A DNA stretch of 47,582 nucleotides from a virus. Below, in pieces: positions 6,579 to 14,192 of this stretch (position 1 is the stretch's first letter; each line of letters opens with the position of its first letter). Below the pieces are notes generated by a model that saw only the letters and a program-made list of their open reading frames with translations, searched no databases and was not told the origin of the DNA. Made by a program: the position numbers and the translations under genes. The stretch is taken from the IMG/VR virus record IMGVR_UViG_3300048591_001401, positions 1 to 47,582 of that record; one strand, given 5' to 3'.

Positions 6579-6599
6579 TTGGACGGTGGGGACTGTTGG
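6579..6599. repeat. Direct repeat flanking accessory block (copy 2)
   Basis: Identical to 4425-4445 over 21 bases and in the same orientation. Further degenerate G-rich 9-bp units continue to about 6618. Confidence 0.85.
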
Positions 6600-6626
6600 G
6601 ACGGATGGGGTGGGTGGAAATGAAGG

Positions 6627-6649
6627 CACCGTGCGGGGGTGGCACGGTG
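6627..6649 (-). terminator. Hairpin after XRE-like gene
   Basis: CACCGTGC pairs with GCACGGTG around a 7-nt loop, 7 bp after the stop at 6656. The T run lies on the plus strand, so its efficiency on the minus strand is uncertain. Confidence 0.6.
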
Positions 6650-6655
6650 GTTTTT

Positions 6656-6844
6656 TTATGGCTTTATTTCGAGTTTCAAGTATTTCAGTACTTTTTCGAT
6701 ATCGTCAATGGGCATGGGGCGGATGCCTTTGAGGAAGTTGAAAAAGTTTTGATAGTCGATGGAGTTGTCGATGGCGCATTTGCGCTTGGAGATTTTCAGT
6801 TCTTTGAGGCGGTCGGCAATTGCGGTGCGGATCATTTTGTTCAT
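6656..6844 (-). CDS. Small XRE-like HTH protein
   Basis: This 62-residue protein reads IADRLKELKISKRKCAIDNSIDYQNFFNFLKGIRPMPIDDIEKVLKYL in outline (residues 9-57), a compact five-helix arrangement like Cro/C1-type helix-turn-helix proteins, with the recognition-helix region around SIDYQNFFNFLKG. Its ATG overlaps the recombinase stop codon (ATGA), so it is translated with the recombinase. It might control recombinase expression or direction of recombination, as excisionase-like partners do, but that is inference. Confidence 0.65.
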   Translation of the reverse strand: MNKMIRTAIADRLKELKISKRKCAIDNSIDYQNFFNFLKGIRPMPIDDIEKVLKYLKLEIKP

Positions 6845-7800
6845 TTTTTGTCCTCCCCAAAATTAGTGTTTTTCTTGAAAAACGGATGGGCGGCCAGTTC
6901 GTTGGCGTTCTCCTGCTTGTCGATGCGGATGTACCGGAAAAACGAGGATTCGGTGCGGTGGCCTGTGCATAGCATGATTTTGGCGACTGGCACCCCTGCG
7001 AGGTACATGTTGGTGGCGAAGCTGCGGCGGGCTGTGTGCGAAGATACGAGGCTGTGCTTGGGCAGTTTTTTCTTGACAACCTTGAATCCTTCGGTGCGTT
7101 CGACGAGTACCGGGTCGCTGATTTTGGCGCGGCGGCAAATCGTTTTCACGATTTTGTTGAAATTCTGTTGGCTGGAGTTGTATTTTGGGAATTCGCCGTT
7201 GTTGCGTTTCAAAACATCGAGGATCATCCAATGCACCGGCACGATCACTTTTTCGCCCGTTTTTTTTGTTTTGAGAGAAAATGTGCCGTTGAGCATGTTC
7301 TCGGTGCCCAGCTTGGCGTAGTCGCTATACCTCAATCCGGTGCAGCACCCGATGATGAACCTGTCGCGGACCAGGGCAGCATCTTTTTTGAGCTTGAGGG
7401 CGTTGATGGTTTCGATTTCGGCGGTGGTAAGGTAGATTGCCACGGATTCCTCGGTTTTTAGTTTGTATTCGTGAAAGGCCATTTCGGTTTTGTGGCCATC
7501 ACGGGCGGCGGCGTTCAAGGCGGTTTTCAACTGTGCGGCATAGCTGCGCATTGTGGAGTTGCGGAAGTTGTGTTTGTTTTTGAGGTGGAAAACAAAATCT
7601 TCGAACAGGTTGAACGTGAAGCTGTCGGTCATGAGCACTGTTTCGCGGAGTTCCTGGAACTCTTTGATTTTTTCGGCCAACGCCCAGAACTTGCGTTTGT
7701 ATTCGCGGGGGCGGCGGCTGCGGTTGGCGTATTGGGTGATGTACTTAGCGAGTTCTACTGGCTGTGGGCTTTTTTGCCCAAAAAAGTTTAACTTTGGCAT
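6841..7800 (-). CDS. Tyrosine recombinase
   Basis: A 319-residue tyrosine recombinase, the family of integrases and XerC/D-type enzymes that cut and rejoin DNA through a covalent 3'-phosphotyrosine. The catalytic set is visible: Arg157 in TGLRYSD, probable Lys180, His255 and Arg258 in SSHTARRSF, His281 in TGHRTESS, and nucleophile Tyr290 in FFRYI. The N-terminal 120 residues form the SAM-like arm (FEDFVFHLKNKHNFRNSTMRSYAAQLKTALNAA). It is distinct from the plus-strand integrase at 29519-30676 and lies in the accessory block between terminase and portal. It could be a second integration system, a dimer resolvase, an invertase, or a relic of another element. Confidence 0.9.
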   Translation of the reverse strand: MPKLNFFGQKSPQPVELAKYITQYANRSRRPREYKRKFWALAEKIKEFQELRETVLMTDSFTFNLFEDFVFHLKNKHNFRNSTMRSYAAQLKTALNAAARDGHKTEMAFHEYKLKTEESVAIYLTTAEIETINALKLKKDAALVRDRFIIGCCTGLRYSDYAKLGTENMLNGTFSLKTKKTGEKVIVPVHWMILDVLKRNNGEFPKYNSSQQNFNKIVKTICRRAKISDPVLVERTEGFKVVKKKLPKHSLVSSHTARRSFATNMYLAGVPVAKIMLCTGHRTESSFFRYIRIDKQENANELAAHPFFKKNTNFGEDKK

Positions 7801-7833
7801 GTTTTATTTTGTTATTGTTAGACAAATTAAACT

Positions 7834-7866
7834 GCCCCGGCTATAGTGTTGCTGCACTGCCGGGGC
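7834..7866. terminator. Terminator hairpin upstream of recombinase
   Basis: GCCCCGGC pairs with GCCGGGGC, with an inner AGTG / CACT stem. A run of nine T follows on the plus strand. For the minus strand it lies between the frameshifted small gene and the recombinase ATG. Confidence 0.7.
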
Positions 7867-7873
7867 TTTTTTT

Positions 7874-8060
7874 TTAGTTTTCGAGCACCCATTTCAGGGT
7901 TTGTTTTTTTGATACGTAGGAAATCATTGCATCGCTATAAGTCCACTCGGGGTGGTAGCTGCTGTTGCGGCTCGGTTGCTTTGGTTGCATCCGTCTTTTT
8001 AACTTCCATTGTGGGCAGATTTTGCCCCTTTGCCTTTTCGGCATTAGCTTTTGATGTCAT
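7874..8060 (-). pseudogene. Frameshifted small gene (or +1 programmed frameshift)
   Basis: An ATG at 8060 opens a frame starting MTSKANAEKAKGQNLPTMEV that stops after 41 codons at 7935. One frame over, the DNA continues with clearly gene-like sequence, EWTYSDAMISYVSKKQTLKW then VLEN and a stop at 7874, directly before a terminator hairpin. Removing one C from the CCCC run (7949-7952) fuses the two into a 61-residue protein reading QQQLPPEWTYSDAM across the join. This may be a base error, a disabled gene, or +1 slippage on CCC followed by CGA. A separate ATG at 7990 could alternatively start the second part alone (38 residues). No family recognised. Confidence 0.6.
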
Positions 8061-8560
8061 AATTTAAAAATTTTATGTTAAACATTGCCGAAACCCTTGA
8101 TTTCTCTAACGTTTCGATGATTAAAAATACAAAAAAAAATGATTCAAAACAAATTTTAAAACACCTATATGTTTGTTGTTCAGCCTGTTAAGTGCATTTA
8201 TTTCACAAAAAGCGAAAAACAAACGAACCAATGCCTTAAAAAATATTTTTTAGCAAAAACCGTAAACGGGGCGATTTATTTTCATTATAGGTCAATATTT
8301 AGCCCTGTTATTAAAAATAATTCTAAATAACGTGCTAACAATCAACAAACAAACCTTTTTGAAATTCTTTCAAAAACGGTTGTGAGATAGTTAACTCCGA
8401 ACCCGCTCCCTCCTGTGGTTGCAGTTGCAAACCCATTGCTCGCGCGGATATATGATAAGTGCCTGATTGGCTGTGCCAAAATCCAACCAATACCGTGAAC
8501 GGGTGTGCAGCACTCGTTCACACCATATTTTCTTAATCAAGGATAACTTTTGAAAATTGC
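8061..8560. other. AT-rich gene-poor region between TerL and recombinase
   Basis: No convincing gene was seen in these 500 bases. The left part (to about 8390) is AT-rich and contains a 16-bp palindrome of A and T at 8237-8252. The right part holds an 11-bp hairpin at 8495-8521. It probably contains the promoter of the recombinase block and the end of the packaging operon. Confidence 0.6.
8495..8521 (-). terminator. Hairpin downstream of TerL
   Basis: An 11-bp stem with one G-T pair (GTGAACGGGTG / CACTCGTTCAC) and a 5-nt loop lies 40 bp after the TerL stop. There is no clear T run, so it may stabilise the transcript end or terminate weakly. Confidence 0.45.
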
Positions 8561-10261
8561 TTAAGTTGTTGATACATCTCCGGAGCTTTGGCGGCGGTGC
8601 CCCTTGGATAGCTTCAACCACTCTTTTCGGCACATCAGATATTTGAATGCGTCAGAGAAGTTGGTGGACAGAGATGGTAGTTTGTGGACTGGAAGTTTTT
8701 CGCTTTTCTTTTCCTTCTCGATAAGCTTCCTACCACGGCGGTTGGATATTTTGGTGGGGGCAAGTTCAAGCGATGACTTGAGGCAGCGGCAATTGAACTG
8801 GTCGATGTTGACTTTCGGTAACAGGGGATTGACTTCGGATAGCAGGTCAATCATAAAGTTATATTCTGTGTTTGAGTGGATGTTCCCCTGCCCTATTGAA
8901 CGCAGGATTACTTTCCAACCTGTGCGTCTGCCATCGGCATTCTTCTCGATTGCTTTCTTGAGTTTTGTGGCAACGTCTTGTCCTGTCTTTTGGTAGTTAT
9001 TGCCAGCACGGTCATAGTAGAGGTTGATGGTCTTCTGTTCGTGCGGTTCAAAGTACTCAAGGAAATCATCAGCCAGCTCGCGTATAGAGTTAGGTGGTAT
9101 AGAATAGAACTCCTTCAGTATGTTATATTCACGCTTTCGCTTGCCATCCTGTGCAATAAGCATGGAGTTCATGTTGCCAAAATCGACGCCCATGTCGATA
9201 GCTTTTGATTTGTCAAGTTTTGACAAAATGCGGCAATCTTCCTGGTCGCGAATGCCAAAGGCTTCGCTCCAGTACGAATCTGCCCCATCCTGGTAGAAGT
9301 GCCGTGCATCGAGCTGTGAATAGAACCGGTTGCCTGCCATCAATGAAGGTTTCAAAGAAAGGATTGCCTGAAGCACATCATCCAGTCCGGTTTCAAATTC
9401 ATCAGAAAAATAATCGACACCCAAAATATCGGCATTGATGAACGAGCTGGCAACCCAGAAAAAAACAGATTTGCGCCTCACTTTTTTCCAACGTGCTTCC
9501 CAGCGGTCGAGCTTGCGCTTTGCGTTGGCGAGTTCCTTCCGGTCTTTCGAATCCTGGGCAAGCACAAATTCTTTTTTCACATCGTTGAAAACCATTGCCA
9601 CTTTCAAAATGGTAACAATAGCCTTTGGGTCCATTCGTTTGCGGTGCTTCAAAATCCAATCGTATTCGCCAATCAGGTTGGGGTTTGGCATGTCGGTAGT
9701 AAATGTCTGGGAGCGGTAAAATGGCGAATCGCCATAGCGCACCTTGTACCCGCGCACGGCTTTTGTCAGTTTCGCGATTTTGTCTTCACGGAAGAATTTC
9801 ACTTCATCGCCCAAAATTGCCACATACGAACGACCGGCTGCGCTCGATGGCCTATCGAGCGAAATCAGCGTTAAGTTGAACCCGTTGAAAAAAGGGATTG
9901 TGTGCTTGTAGTCGGAAATTATATTATAGGGTTTTTCCCAGTGGTCAAATGGAGGTTTTTCAATTCGGTAGTGTATTTCTTCTTCCCAGCCTAAAAAGCG
10001 AAGCCCTTCCTGAAGTGTTGGCAAAACGTTTTTTTGCAGGTTGGTGTAAGTATCGGCGACCAGAGCAACCGGCGCGCCCGGCAAATCGTAAACCATTTCC
10101 TGCAACCTTTCGGCTTGAAATGCCGTGGTTTTTGTTGATCCACGCCCCCCTATGAAATAGAGGTTCTGGAACATGCACAAACCACTTATCTGCGCCAACC
10201 AGTTCATATAGCGCACTTCCACATCTGGCCTGTCGAGGCTAATCTTCGTCGGTTTGGTCAT
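8561..10261 (-). CDS. terL: Terminase large subunit
   Basis: This 566-residue protein is the packaging motor: an N-terminal ATPase pumps DNA through the portal and a C-terminal RNase H-like nuclease cuts it. Seen here: Walker A GGRGSTKTT (residues 38-46), Walker B VAILGDE (147-153), and the nuclease acidic residues Asp360 in MGVDFGNMN, Asp417 in YYDRAGNN and Asp537 in NFSDAFKYLM. Length is normal for the family. The start at 10261 (MTKPTKISLDRP) overlaps the previous gene by 23 bp; an upstream in-frame ATG at 10291 overlaps it by 53 bp and is less likely. It is the last gene of the head and packaging operon. Confidence 0.95.
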   Translation of the reverse strand: MTKPTKISLDRPDVEVRYMNWLAQISGLCMFQNLYFIGGRGSTKTTAFQAERLQEMVYDLPGAPVALVADTYTNLQKNVLPTLQEGLRFLGWEEEIHYRIEKPPFDHWEKPYNIISDYKHTIPFFNGFNLTLISLDRPSSAAGRSYVAILGDEVKFFREDKIAKLTKAVRGYKVRYGDSPFYRSQTFTTDMPNPNLIGEYDWILKHRKRMDPKAIVTILKVAMVFNDVKKEFVLAQDSKDRKELANAKRKLDRWEARWKKVRRKSVFFWVASSFINADILGVDYFSDEFETGLDDVLQAILSLKPSLMAGNRFYSQLDARHFYQDGADSYWSEAFGIRDQEDCRILSKLDKSKAIDMGVDFGNMNSMLIAQDGKRKREYNILKEFYSIPPNSIRELADDFLEYFEPHEQKTINLYYDRAGNNYQKTGQDVATKLKKAIEKNADGRRTGWKVILRSIGQGNIHSNTEYNFMIDLLSEVNPLLPKVNIDQFNCRCLKSSLELAPTKISNRRGRKLIEKEKKSEKLPVHKLPSLSTNFSDAFKYLMCRKEWLKLSKGHRRQSSGDVSTT

Positions 10262-10862
10262 TGAGCATCTCGATAAAATCAACTTCTTCAATCATAGCCT
10301 CCTGTTTCCAACGCTTTTTGTTCATTTCGTTTTCGGGCAGGGCGTCAATTTCGCGTGCCAAATCGTTGCGGTCGATGTCGGGCAACTTGGCTTGTTTTGG
10401 GTTGAGCGTGTAAATTTTGATGGGCTTTTTGTACAATTCTTCAGGAATGTGAATTGGGTCGGGCAAATCCAACTGCCGTGCCTTGTAAGCCTTCATTTTC
10501 AAATCGCCGTAAATTTCAAGGTCCTTGGGCGATTGCGCCACGGCCATGCACAGTTGCGCGGCTTGCTCCAGGTCTTCGGCAATCAAATTGCGGGCTGCTT
10601 GTTTTTCGACAATTTCATCGGAATAGAACAGGTTGATTGATTCTTCGAACATCTGCTTTGCGCGGTACAAGCTGATTTCGAAAGGTGGTTTGCGAAAGAA
10701 CGCGATGGTTTTGTGCATCCCGTATTTCCGGCGCATGTTGTTCATTTGCACCAATATTTGCAGGTATTCAATTTCATCAGCCGATAGGTTGCTTTCGCTG
10801 CCTTGCTCAATGTAGTTTGAAATGTCGTGGTAACGGCTGATATCGAACTTATTGCTTGCCAT
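10239..10862 (-). CDS. Hypothetical packaging-operon protein, small-terminase candidate
   Basis: A 207-residue, soluble, helical and highly charged protein directly upstream of TerL. Its N-terminus (residues 1-50) is helical and it contains long charged helices at 80-125, followed by a Pro-rich linker (LPDPIHIPEELYKKPIKIYTL). It overlaps TerL and the next upstream gene. Immediate adjacency to TerL is the usual place for the small terminase, which recognises phage DNA as a ring, but the gene at 10849-11190 has the more convincing DNA-binding segment. The two may together do that job. Confidence 0.7.
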   Translation of the reverse strand: MASNKFDISRYHDISNYIEQGSESNLSADEIEYLQILVQMNNMRRKYGMHKTIAFFRKPPFEISLYRAKQMFEESINLFYSDEIVEKQAARNLIAEDLEQAAQLCMAVAQSPKDLEIYGDLKMKAYKARQLDLPDPIHIPEELYKKPIKIYTLNPKQAKLPDIDRNDLAREIDALPENEMNKKRWKQEAMIEEVDFIEMLNDQTDED

Positions 10863-11190
10863 AGATGATTTCTTCTTTCAGTTGCTGAAAATTCAATTGG
10901 TAACGCTTTTTGTCGATGCGCTGCGCCTGAGTTGCGTTGCCGTCTTTTGCGGCGCGAATGGTCGCAATTGCTTCGTCGGCTTCGCCCTGCAAAATGCCTT
11001 TTTCAATGTGGTAGCGGATACGGCTTTCTTCCCTGTCTATTTCATCAGTGAAAACTGCTGCTGGCACATCAAAATACATGGCCATTTTGGCATGTGAATA
11101 ACCAATGGCTGCAAGGTCTTCCAAGTCCGATACTTTTTCGGCGTCAAACCAGGCGGGGAAATCGCTCAACAATTCGGGTGTTGTGTTCAT
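10849..11190 (-). CDS. Probable small terminase subunit (HTH protein)
   Basis: This 113-residue protein has a helix-turn-helix-like segment DLEDLAAIGYSHAKMAMYFDVP (residues about 23-44), similar in pattern to the N-terminal DNA-binding domain of phage small terminases, followed by a long helix with FTDEIDREESRIRYHIEKG and a C-terminal basic and Gln-rich helix. It lies two genes before TerL and overlaps its neighbours (4 bp with the PLD-like gene, 14 bp with the next). DNA recognition for packaging is the most likely role. Confidence 0.65.
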   Translation of the reverse strand: MNTTPELLSDFPAWFDAEKVSDLEDLAAIGYSHAKMAMYFDVPAAVFTDEIDREESRIRYHIEKGILQGEADEAIATIRAAKDGNATQAQRIDKKRYQLNFQQLKEEIIYGKQ

Positions 11191-11834
11191 GTTTCAACCA
11201 ATTCTTTTGTTCCTTTCAATAATTCGCGCGAGAGCTTGAACCAATTTTCAGTGAATTCATACAAGCCTTTGTCGTTGTCAATTTCATATTGCTCAACTTT
11301 CGAATTGTACGAAAAATTCCCGCTGCCCGAAATGGCGAAGTATTGCCCGCAATAGCTTTTCGTGGCAATTATTTTTGCGTGCGATTTGATGAAAAACAAA
11401 TCGATTTTCGGGTTGGCAACAAACATGTCGCGCGTCAACTGTTCTTTTTCGCGGTGTGCTTTGTTCCTGAGGTTCGAAATCAATATAGTGGCAGAGCCAA
11501 TCAGTTCCTTCTTGATCATTTTGTCAATCAAAATGGCAGCTTCGTGGTTGATTGAATACACGGCAATCAGCACATGTTCGAGCTTATATTTTTTGGCAAC
11601 GTGGTACAAAAAATGCACGGCATTGAAAGCGCGGAAAGTAACTACGTGCAAATGTTCGCCCGGCACGGGCAAGCCAATTTCTTCAACCCGGTTGATTACT
11701 ATGTAATTTTTTTCGAGGATTGATTTGTAGATGCCATCTTCGAGGTCTTCAACGCCCGAATCGTCAGATTTCTTTTCAGAAATAATTGGCTCGCTGTCCT
11801 TAATCAACTTTTTTATGTCGAAAAACTTGTTCAT
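11187..11834 (-). CDS. PLD-superfamily-like protein A
   Basis: A 215-residue protein with one phospholipase-D-type half-site near its C-terminus: His152-x-Lys154 in KSHAKIIA, then G-S-G-N at residues 170-173 in AISGSGNFSYNSKVEQYEI. PLD-fold enzymes include phosphodiesterases and nucleases. They need two such half-sites, so single-motif members work as dimers. The Asp usual five residues after the Lys is replaced here (Lys159). The next gene upstream encodes a clear paralogue, with shared pieces such as FF(D/E)I near the start and YSIN in the middle. ATGA overlaps link it to both neighbours. Role in a packaging operon is unknown; DNA end processing or attack on host or rival DNA are possibilities. 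Confidence 0.7.
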   Translation of the reverse strand: MNKFFDIKKLIKDSEPIISEKKSDDSGVEDLEDGIYKSILEKNYIVINRVEEIGLPVPGEHLHVVTFRAFNAVHFLYHVAKKYKLEHVLIAVYSINHEAAILIDKMIKKELIGSATILISNLRNKAHREKEQLTRDMFVANPKIDLFFIKSHAKIIATKSYCGQYFAISGSGNFSYNSKVEQYEIDNDKGLYEFTENWFKLSRELLKGTKELVET

Positions 11835-12412
11835 TTCGCCGTTTTGAATTCATATATGCGTTTCGATTTCAAAAAAATATATTGCTCTTCTGCCGTGTTT
11901 TCCGAAAAATTTCCCGAGCCTTCAATCACATAGTGGTCGGCGCCAACCCGGGCAGCGATAATCTTCTGGTGGGTCCAGGCATATTCAACTTCAAAATTCT
12001 CCAGCTCCTTCGCCATAATTTCTATTTGGTCTTTCACTTTCGGCATCCGGTATTTGATGCTGTCGGCAATGTAGAGGCAAATGTTGCCTATTTCGTTTTT
12101 CGCAATCCTCCTCGAAAGGCTGTCGAGTATCCTGGCGTTGATTGAATAGGTTTTGATCAGCAAATCATCAATCCGCCCTGCATATTTCAACAGGTACACA
12201 ATGAAAGTGAAAGCGTTGAAACTGTTGGTTGTTTCAAGGAAAAACACTTCGTTGTCGGCTGGCAAATCGCCTATCAAACTTTTCAACGATGCAATTTTGC
12301 GTTCGTGCATTTCGTCGAATTTTGCGCTCAATATCTTCGCGTTTCCAACCATCGCGCCCGGATCTTCCACAACAGCCCCCAACCGTTCGCGGATTTCGAA
12401 AAACTTCGCCAT
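11831..12412 (-). CDS. PLD-superfamily-like protein B
   Basis: This 193-residue paralogue of the downstream protein carries His148-x-Lys150 in WTHQKIIAARVG and G-S-G-N at 165-168 in VIEGSGNFSENTAEEQYIF. Like its partner it has only one half-site and lacks the usual Asp (Arg155 in its place). The pair may form a heterodimer with one complete active centre. Its ATG overlaps by one base with the stop of the gene at 12412-13194, and its stop overlaps the next ATG, so A and B should be made in similar amounts. I know of similar single-motif proteins beside terminase genes in Bacteroidetes prophages but not of a tested function. Confidence 0.7.
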   Translation of the reverse strand: MAKFFEIRERLGAVVEDPGAMVGNAKILSAKFDEMHERKIASLKSLIGDLPADNEVFFLETTNSFNAFTFIVYLLKYAGRIDDLLIKTYSINARILDSLSRRIAKNEIGNICLYIADSIKYRMPKVKDQIEIMAKELENFEVEYAWTHQKIIAARVGADHYVIEGSGNFSENTAEEQYIFLKSKRIYEFKTAK

Positions 12413-13194
12413 TATTTTCCCAGCAATCGTTTGATTTCGGCCAGCTCGCTTTCCACTTCAAACAGCCGTTTTTCCCTGGCAGCTTTCAGGTGCGGTTTTG
12501 TGCCTTTTTCAATTTCGCTTTTGATGCGCCAAATGCGGTGCGGCAAGGTGTATTCGTGCAGCTTCACGAGTTCCACAACGTCCATGCCCCGCAATTTCTC
12601 GAAACGCTTGTAATGCCCGAAAACCGGGTGCAGCCCCAAAACTGCGCCGTGCTGCTTGTAATGCTCCATTTCATCGTATATCAAGCGGTTTTCTTTGTAA
12701 TCCTTCACAATTTCGTGGGCAATGGCGGCGCACTCTTCCAACGAATTGCAATCGAAAAGCTTTTTGTGGTTGGCGGTGTATCGCTCCCAGCAGCTGATTT
12801 TGTCGGCGGCTAATGCCTTGAGCTGCGGTGGGCAGTCGGGGCGGGAAAGGAATGGCCAATCTTCGCGGAATGCACGGGGCTTTCGGGGTTCCCTAATTTC
12901 TGCCGTAATTTTTCGGTCGACCGTTCTGTGACGGGCTGGTTCAATTGTCTTTTTTCCATGGTATTTTGTTTTGATGTTTTCAAATTTCGAAATACTGATT
13001 TCGAGAAGCACACACACGCTTTCATGCAATTCCCGTTCATACGCTTTCGGGTCGGCGTTCAATGCCGAAACTAGCCGGGCGTTGTGTCCGGGCATCGAAG
13101 CATATAGCCCGATGCCTGTGGCTACATTTGCCCCGCTGCGGATCCAGGTAACCAGCTTCACCCTGTCGGCTTTTGTTATTTTTCGAACAGGCAT
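12412..13194 (-). CDS. Hypothetical protein in head operon
   Basis: A 260-residue protein, basic at the N-terminus (MPVRKITKADRVKLVTWIRSG) and with a strongly helical C-terminal part ending in a probable coiled coil (about residues 225-258, rich in Glu, Lys and Leu). A middle segment with KKLFDCNSLEE and ENRLIYDEMEHYKQHG contains no motif I can name. It overlaps the start of the glycosyltransferase-like gene region by 19 bp at its own 5' end. Its place among head genes suggests a virion or assembly role, not proven. Confidence 0.65.
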   Translation of the reverse strand: MPVRKITKADRVKLVTWIRSGANVATGIGLYASMPGHNARLVSALNADPKAYERELHESVCVLLEISISKFENIKTKYHGKKTIEPARHRTVDRKITAEIREPRKPRAFREDWPFLSRPDCPPQLKALAADKISCWERYTANHKKLFDCNSLEECAAIAHEIVKDYKENRLIYDEMEHYKQHGAVLGLHPVFGHYKRFEKLRGMDVVELVKLHEYTLPHRIWRIKSEIEKGTKPHLKAAREKRLFEVESELAEIKRLLGK

Positions 13195-14054
13195 TTTTCA
13201 GGCAACAATCCGTTCATGAATTTCGAGAAAGCAGCATTCCACCCGCTTTGCGAGTTGGCAATGAATTTTTTGCCTGGCAACAAGCGCAGCACCAAATCCA
13301 TGTCTGGGTTCTGGCGGTATATGCCTATTTTGATGTTCGAATACATCAGCGACGTACGCGCGGCATCGTCAACCAACTGCGGGGCGTAACCAGGGAAAAA
13401 ATAATTAAAATACATGCTCGAAATCAAATAGGCTTCTTCCGTTAGGTTCAATTCTTCAATCAATGTTTTGAGCTTTTGTTTTTCGAACACAAAAGGCAGG
13501 TGTATCGAAAAATCGAGCGTTGGCATGTCGTTGCCTTTCAAATATTCGTAGGTCCGCTTTTTGTTTTGCTGGTACAAATCGGAGCCAAAGTTTTGCCCTT
13601 GCAACTGCCCTGTGTATTTCAATATTTCGAAATCGGCCATCATGCACGGCGACACCAAATATTGGTCGTCGTTGGCCCAAATAAATTTCTCGCTCACCAA
13701 ATTGCTTTCTATGGCCAGCAGCATTTTGTTGGCGATATCGATTGGCGGGTTTTTCCCTATCCGCTCGCATTCTATCACTTCCACGAGCTCGTTCATCCAT
13801 GGCTCACTGTCGCCAATCACTACCATATTGAAATTTTCCTTGAAATATTTTGCATAGCTGCGCAAGGCGAGCTGGAGCTCGTTGCCCTGTGCAAATTCTT
13901 TCACGTATGGGATGCACACCGTTACCGGCTTTTCGCCAATTGTTGCCATTGGCGCATTTTCAAGTTCGCTTTCCAAGCGCAACCGGGCAACTTGCTCGGT
14001 TTTGTAGGCTGCCAAAATTTCGGCTTTTGTGTTTTTTTCGCTGATTTCAATCAT
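13176..14054 (-). CDS. Glycosyltransferase-like protein
   Basis: This 292-residue protein starts with a helical 35-residue leader and then a beta-alpha domain: VTVCIPYVKEF (residues 45-55), MVVIGDSEPWM (77-87) and an acidic motif FIWANDDQYLVSP (124-136) with Asn128-Asp129-Asp130. The first strands plus an NDD or DxD motif resemble GT-A fold transferases, in particular the Stealth-type capsule enzymes where a similar D-D segment binds the sugar nucleotide and metal. It may modify a virion protein or a host surface sugar. No signal peptide, so it acts in the cytoplasm. Being inside the head operon is unusual. The assignment rests on motif pattern only. Confidence 0.55.
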   Translation of the reverse strand: MIEISEKNTKAEILAAYKTEQVARLRLESELENAPMATIGEKPVTVCIPYVKEFAQGNELQLALRSYAKYFKENFNMVVIGDSEPWMNELVEVIECERIGKNPPIDIANKMLLAIESNLVSEKFIWANDDQYLVSPCMMADFEILKYTGQLQGQNFGSDLYQQNKKRTYEYLKGNDMPTLDFSIHLPFVFEKQKLKTLIEELNLTEEAYLISSMYFNYFFPGYAPQLVDDAARTSLMYSNIKIGIYRQNPDMDLVLRLLPGKKFIANSQSGWNAAFSKFMNGLLPEKCLFEK

Positions 14055-14142
14055 GATTACTGCTTTTATTATTTGTTTCCGGAAAGTTCAAAAAATTGCA
14101 ATTGCAAATAAAGGACAGTAGTTTGCGGTACTTGCCACAAAA

Positions 14143-14170
14143 AAGGCTTGCCAAAATATTGGCAAGCCTT
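14143..14170 (-). terminator. Strong intrinsic terminator after virion gene 14193-14741
   Basis: A perfect 12-bp stem (AAGGCTTGCCAA / TTGGCAAGCCTT) with a 4-nt loop, followed on the minus strand by seven T. It lies 23 bp after the stop codon and should separate capsid genes from the genes downstream, or reduce their expression. Confidence 0.9.
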
Positions 14171-14192
14171 AAAACAAAATGAAAGAACAAAA

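Noticed and set aside
8169-8333. 54-codon plus-strand frame in the AT-rich gap
   Set aside because: A TAnnTTTG-like sequence overlaps its ATG, composition follows AT content, and no neighbour supports it.
8391-8633. 80-residue minus-strand reading frame after TerL
   Set aside because: Its first part is out-of-frame TerL sequence and the rest has a composition (many Arg, Cys, Trp) unlike neighbouring genes, with no suitable leader.
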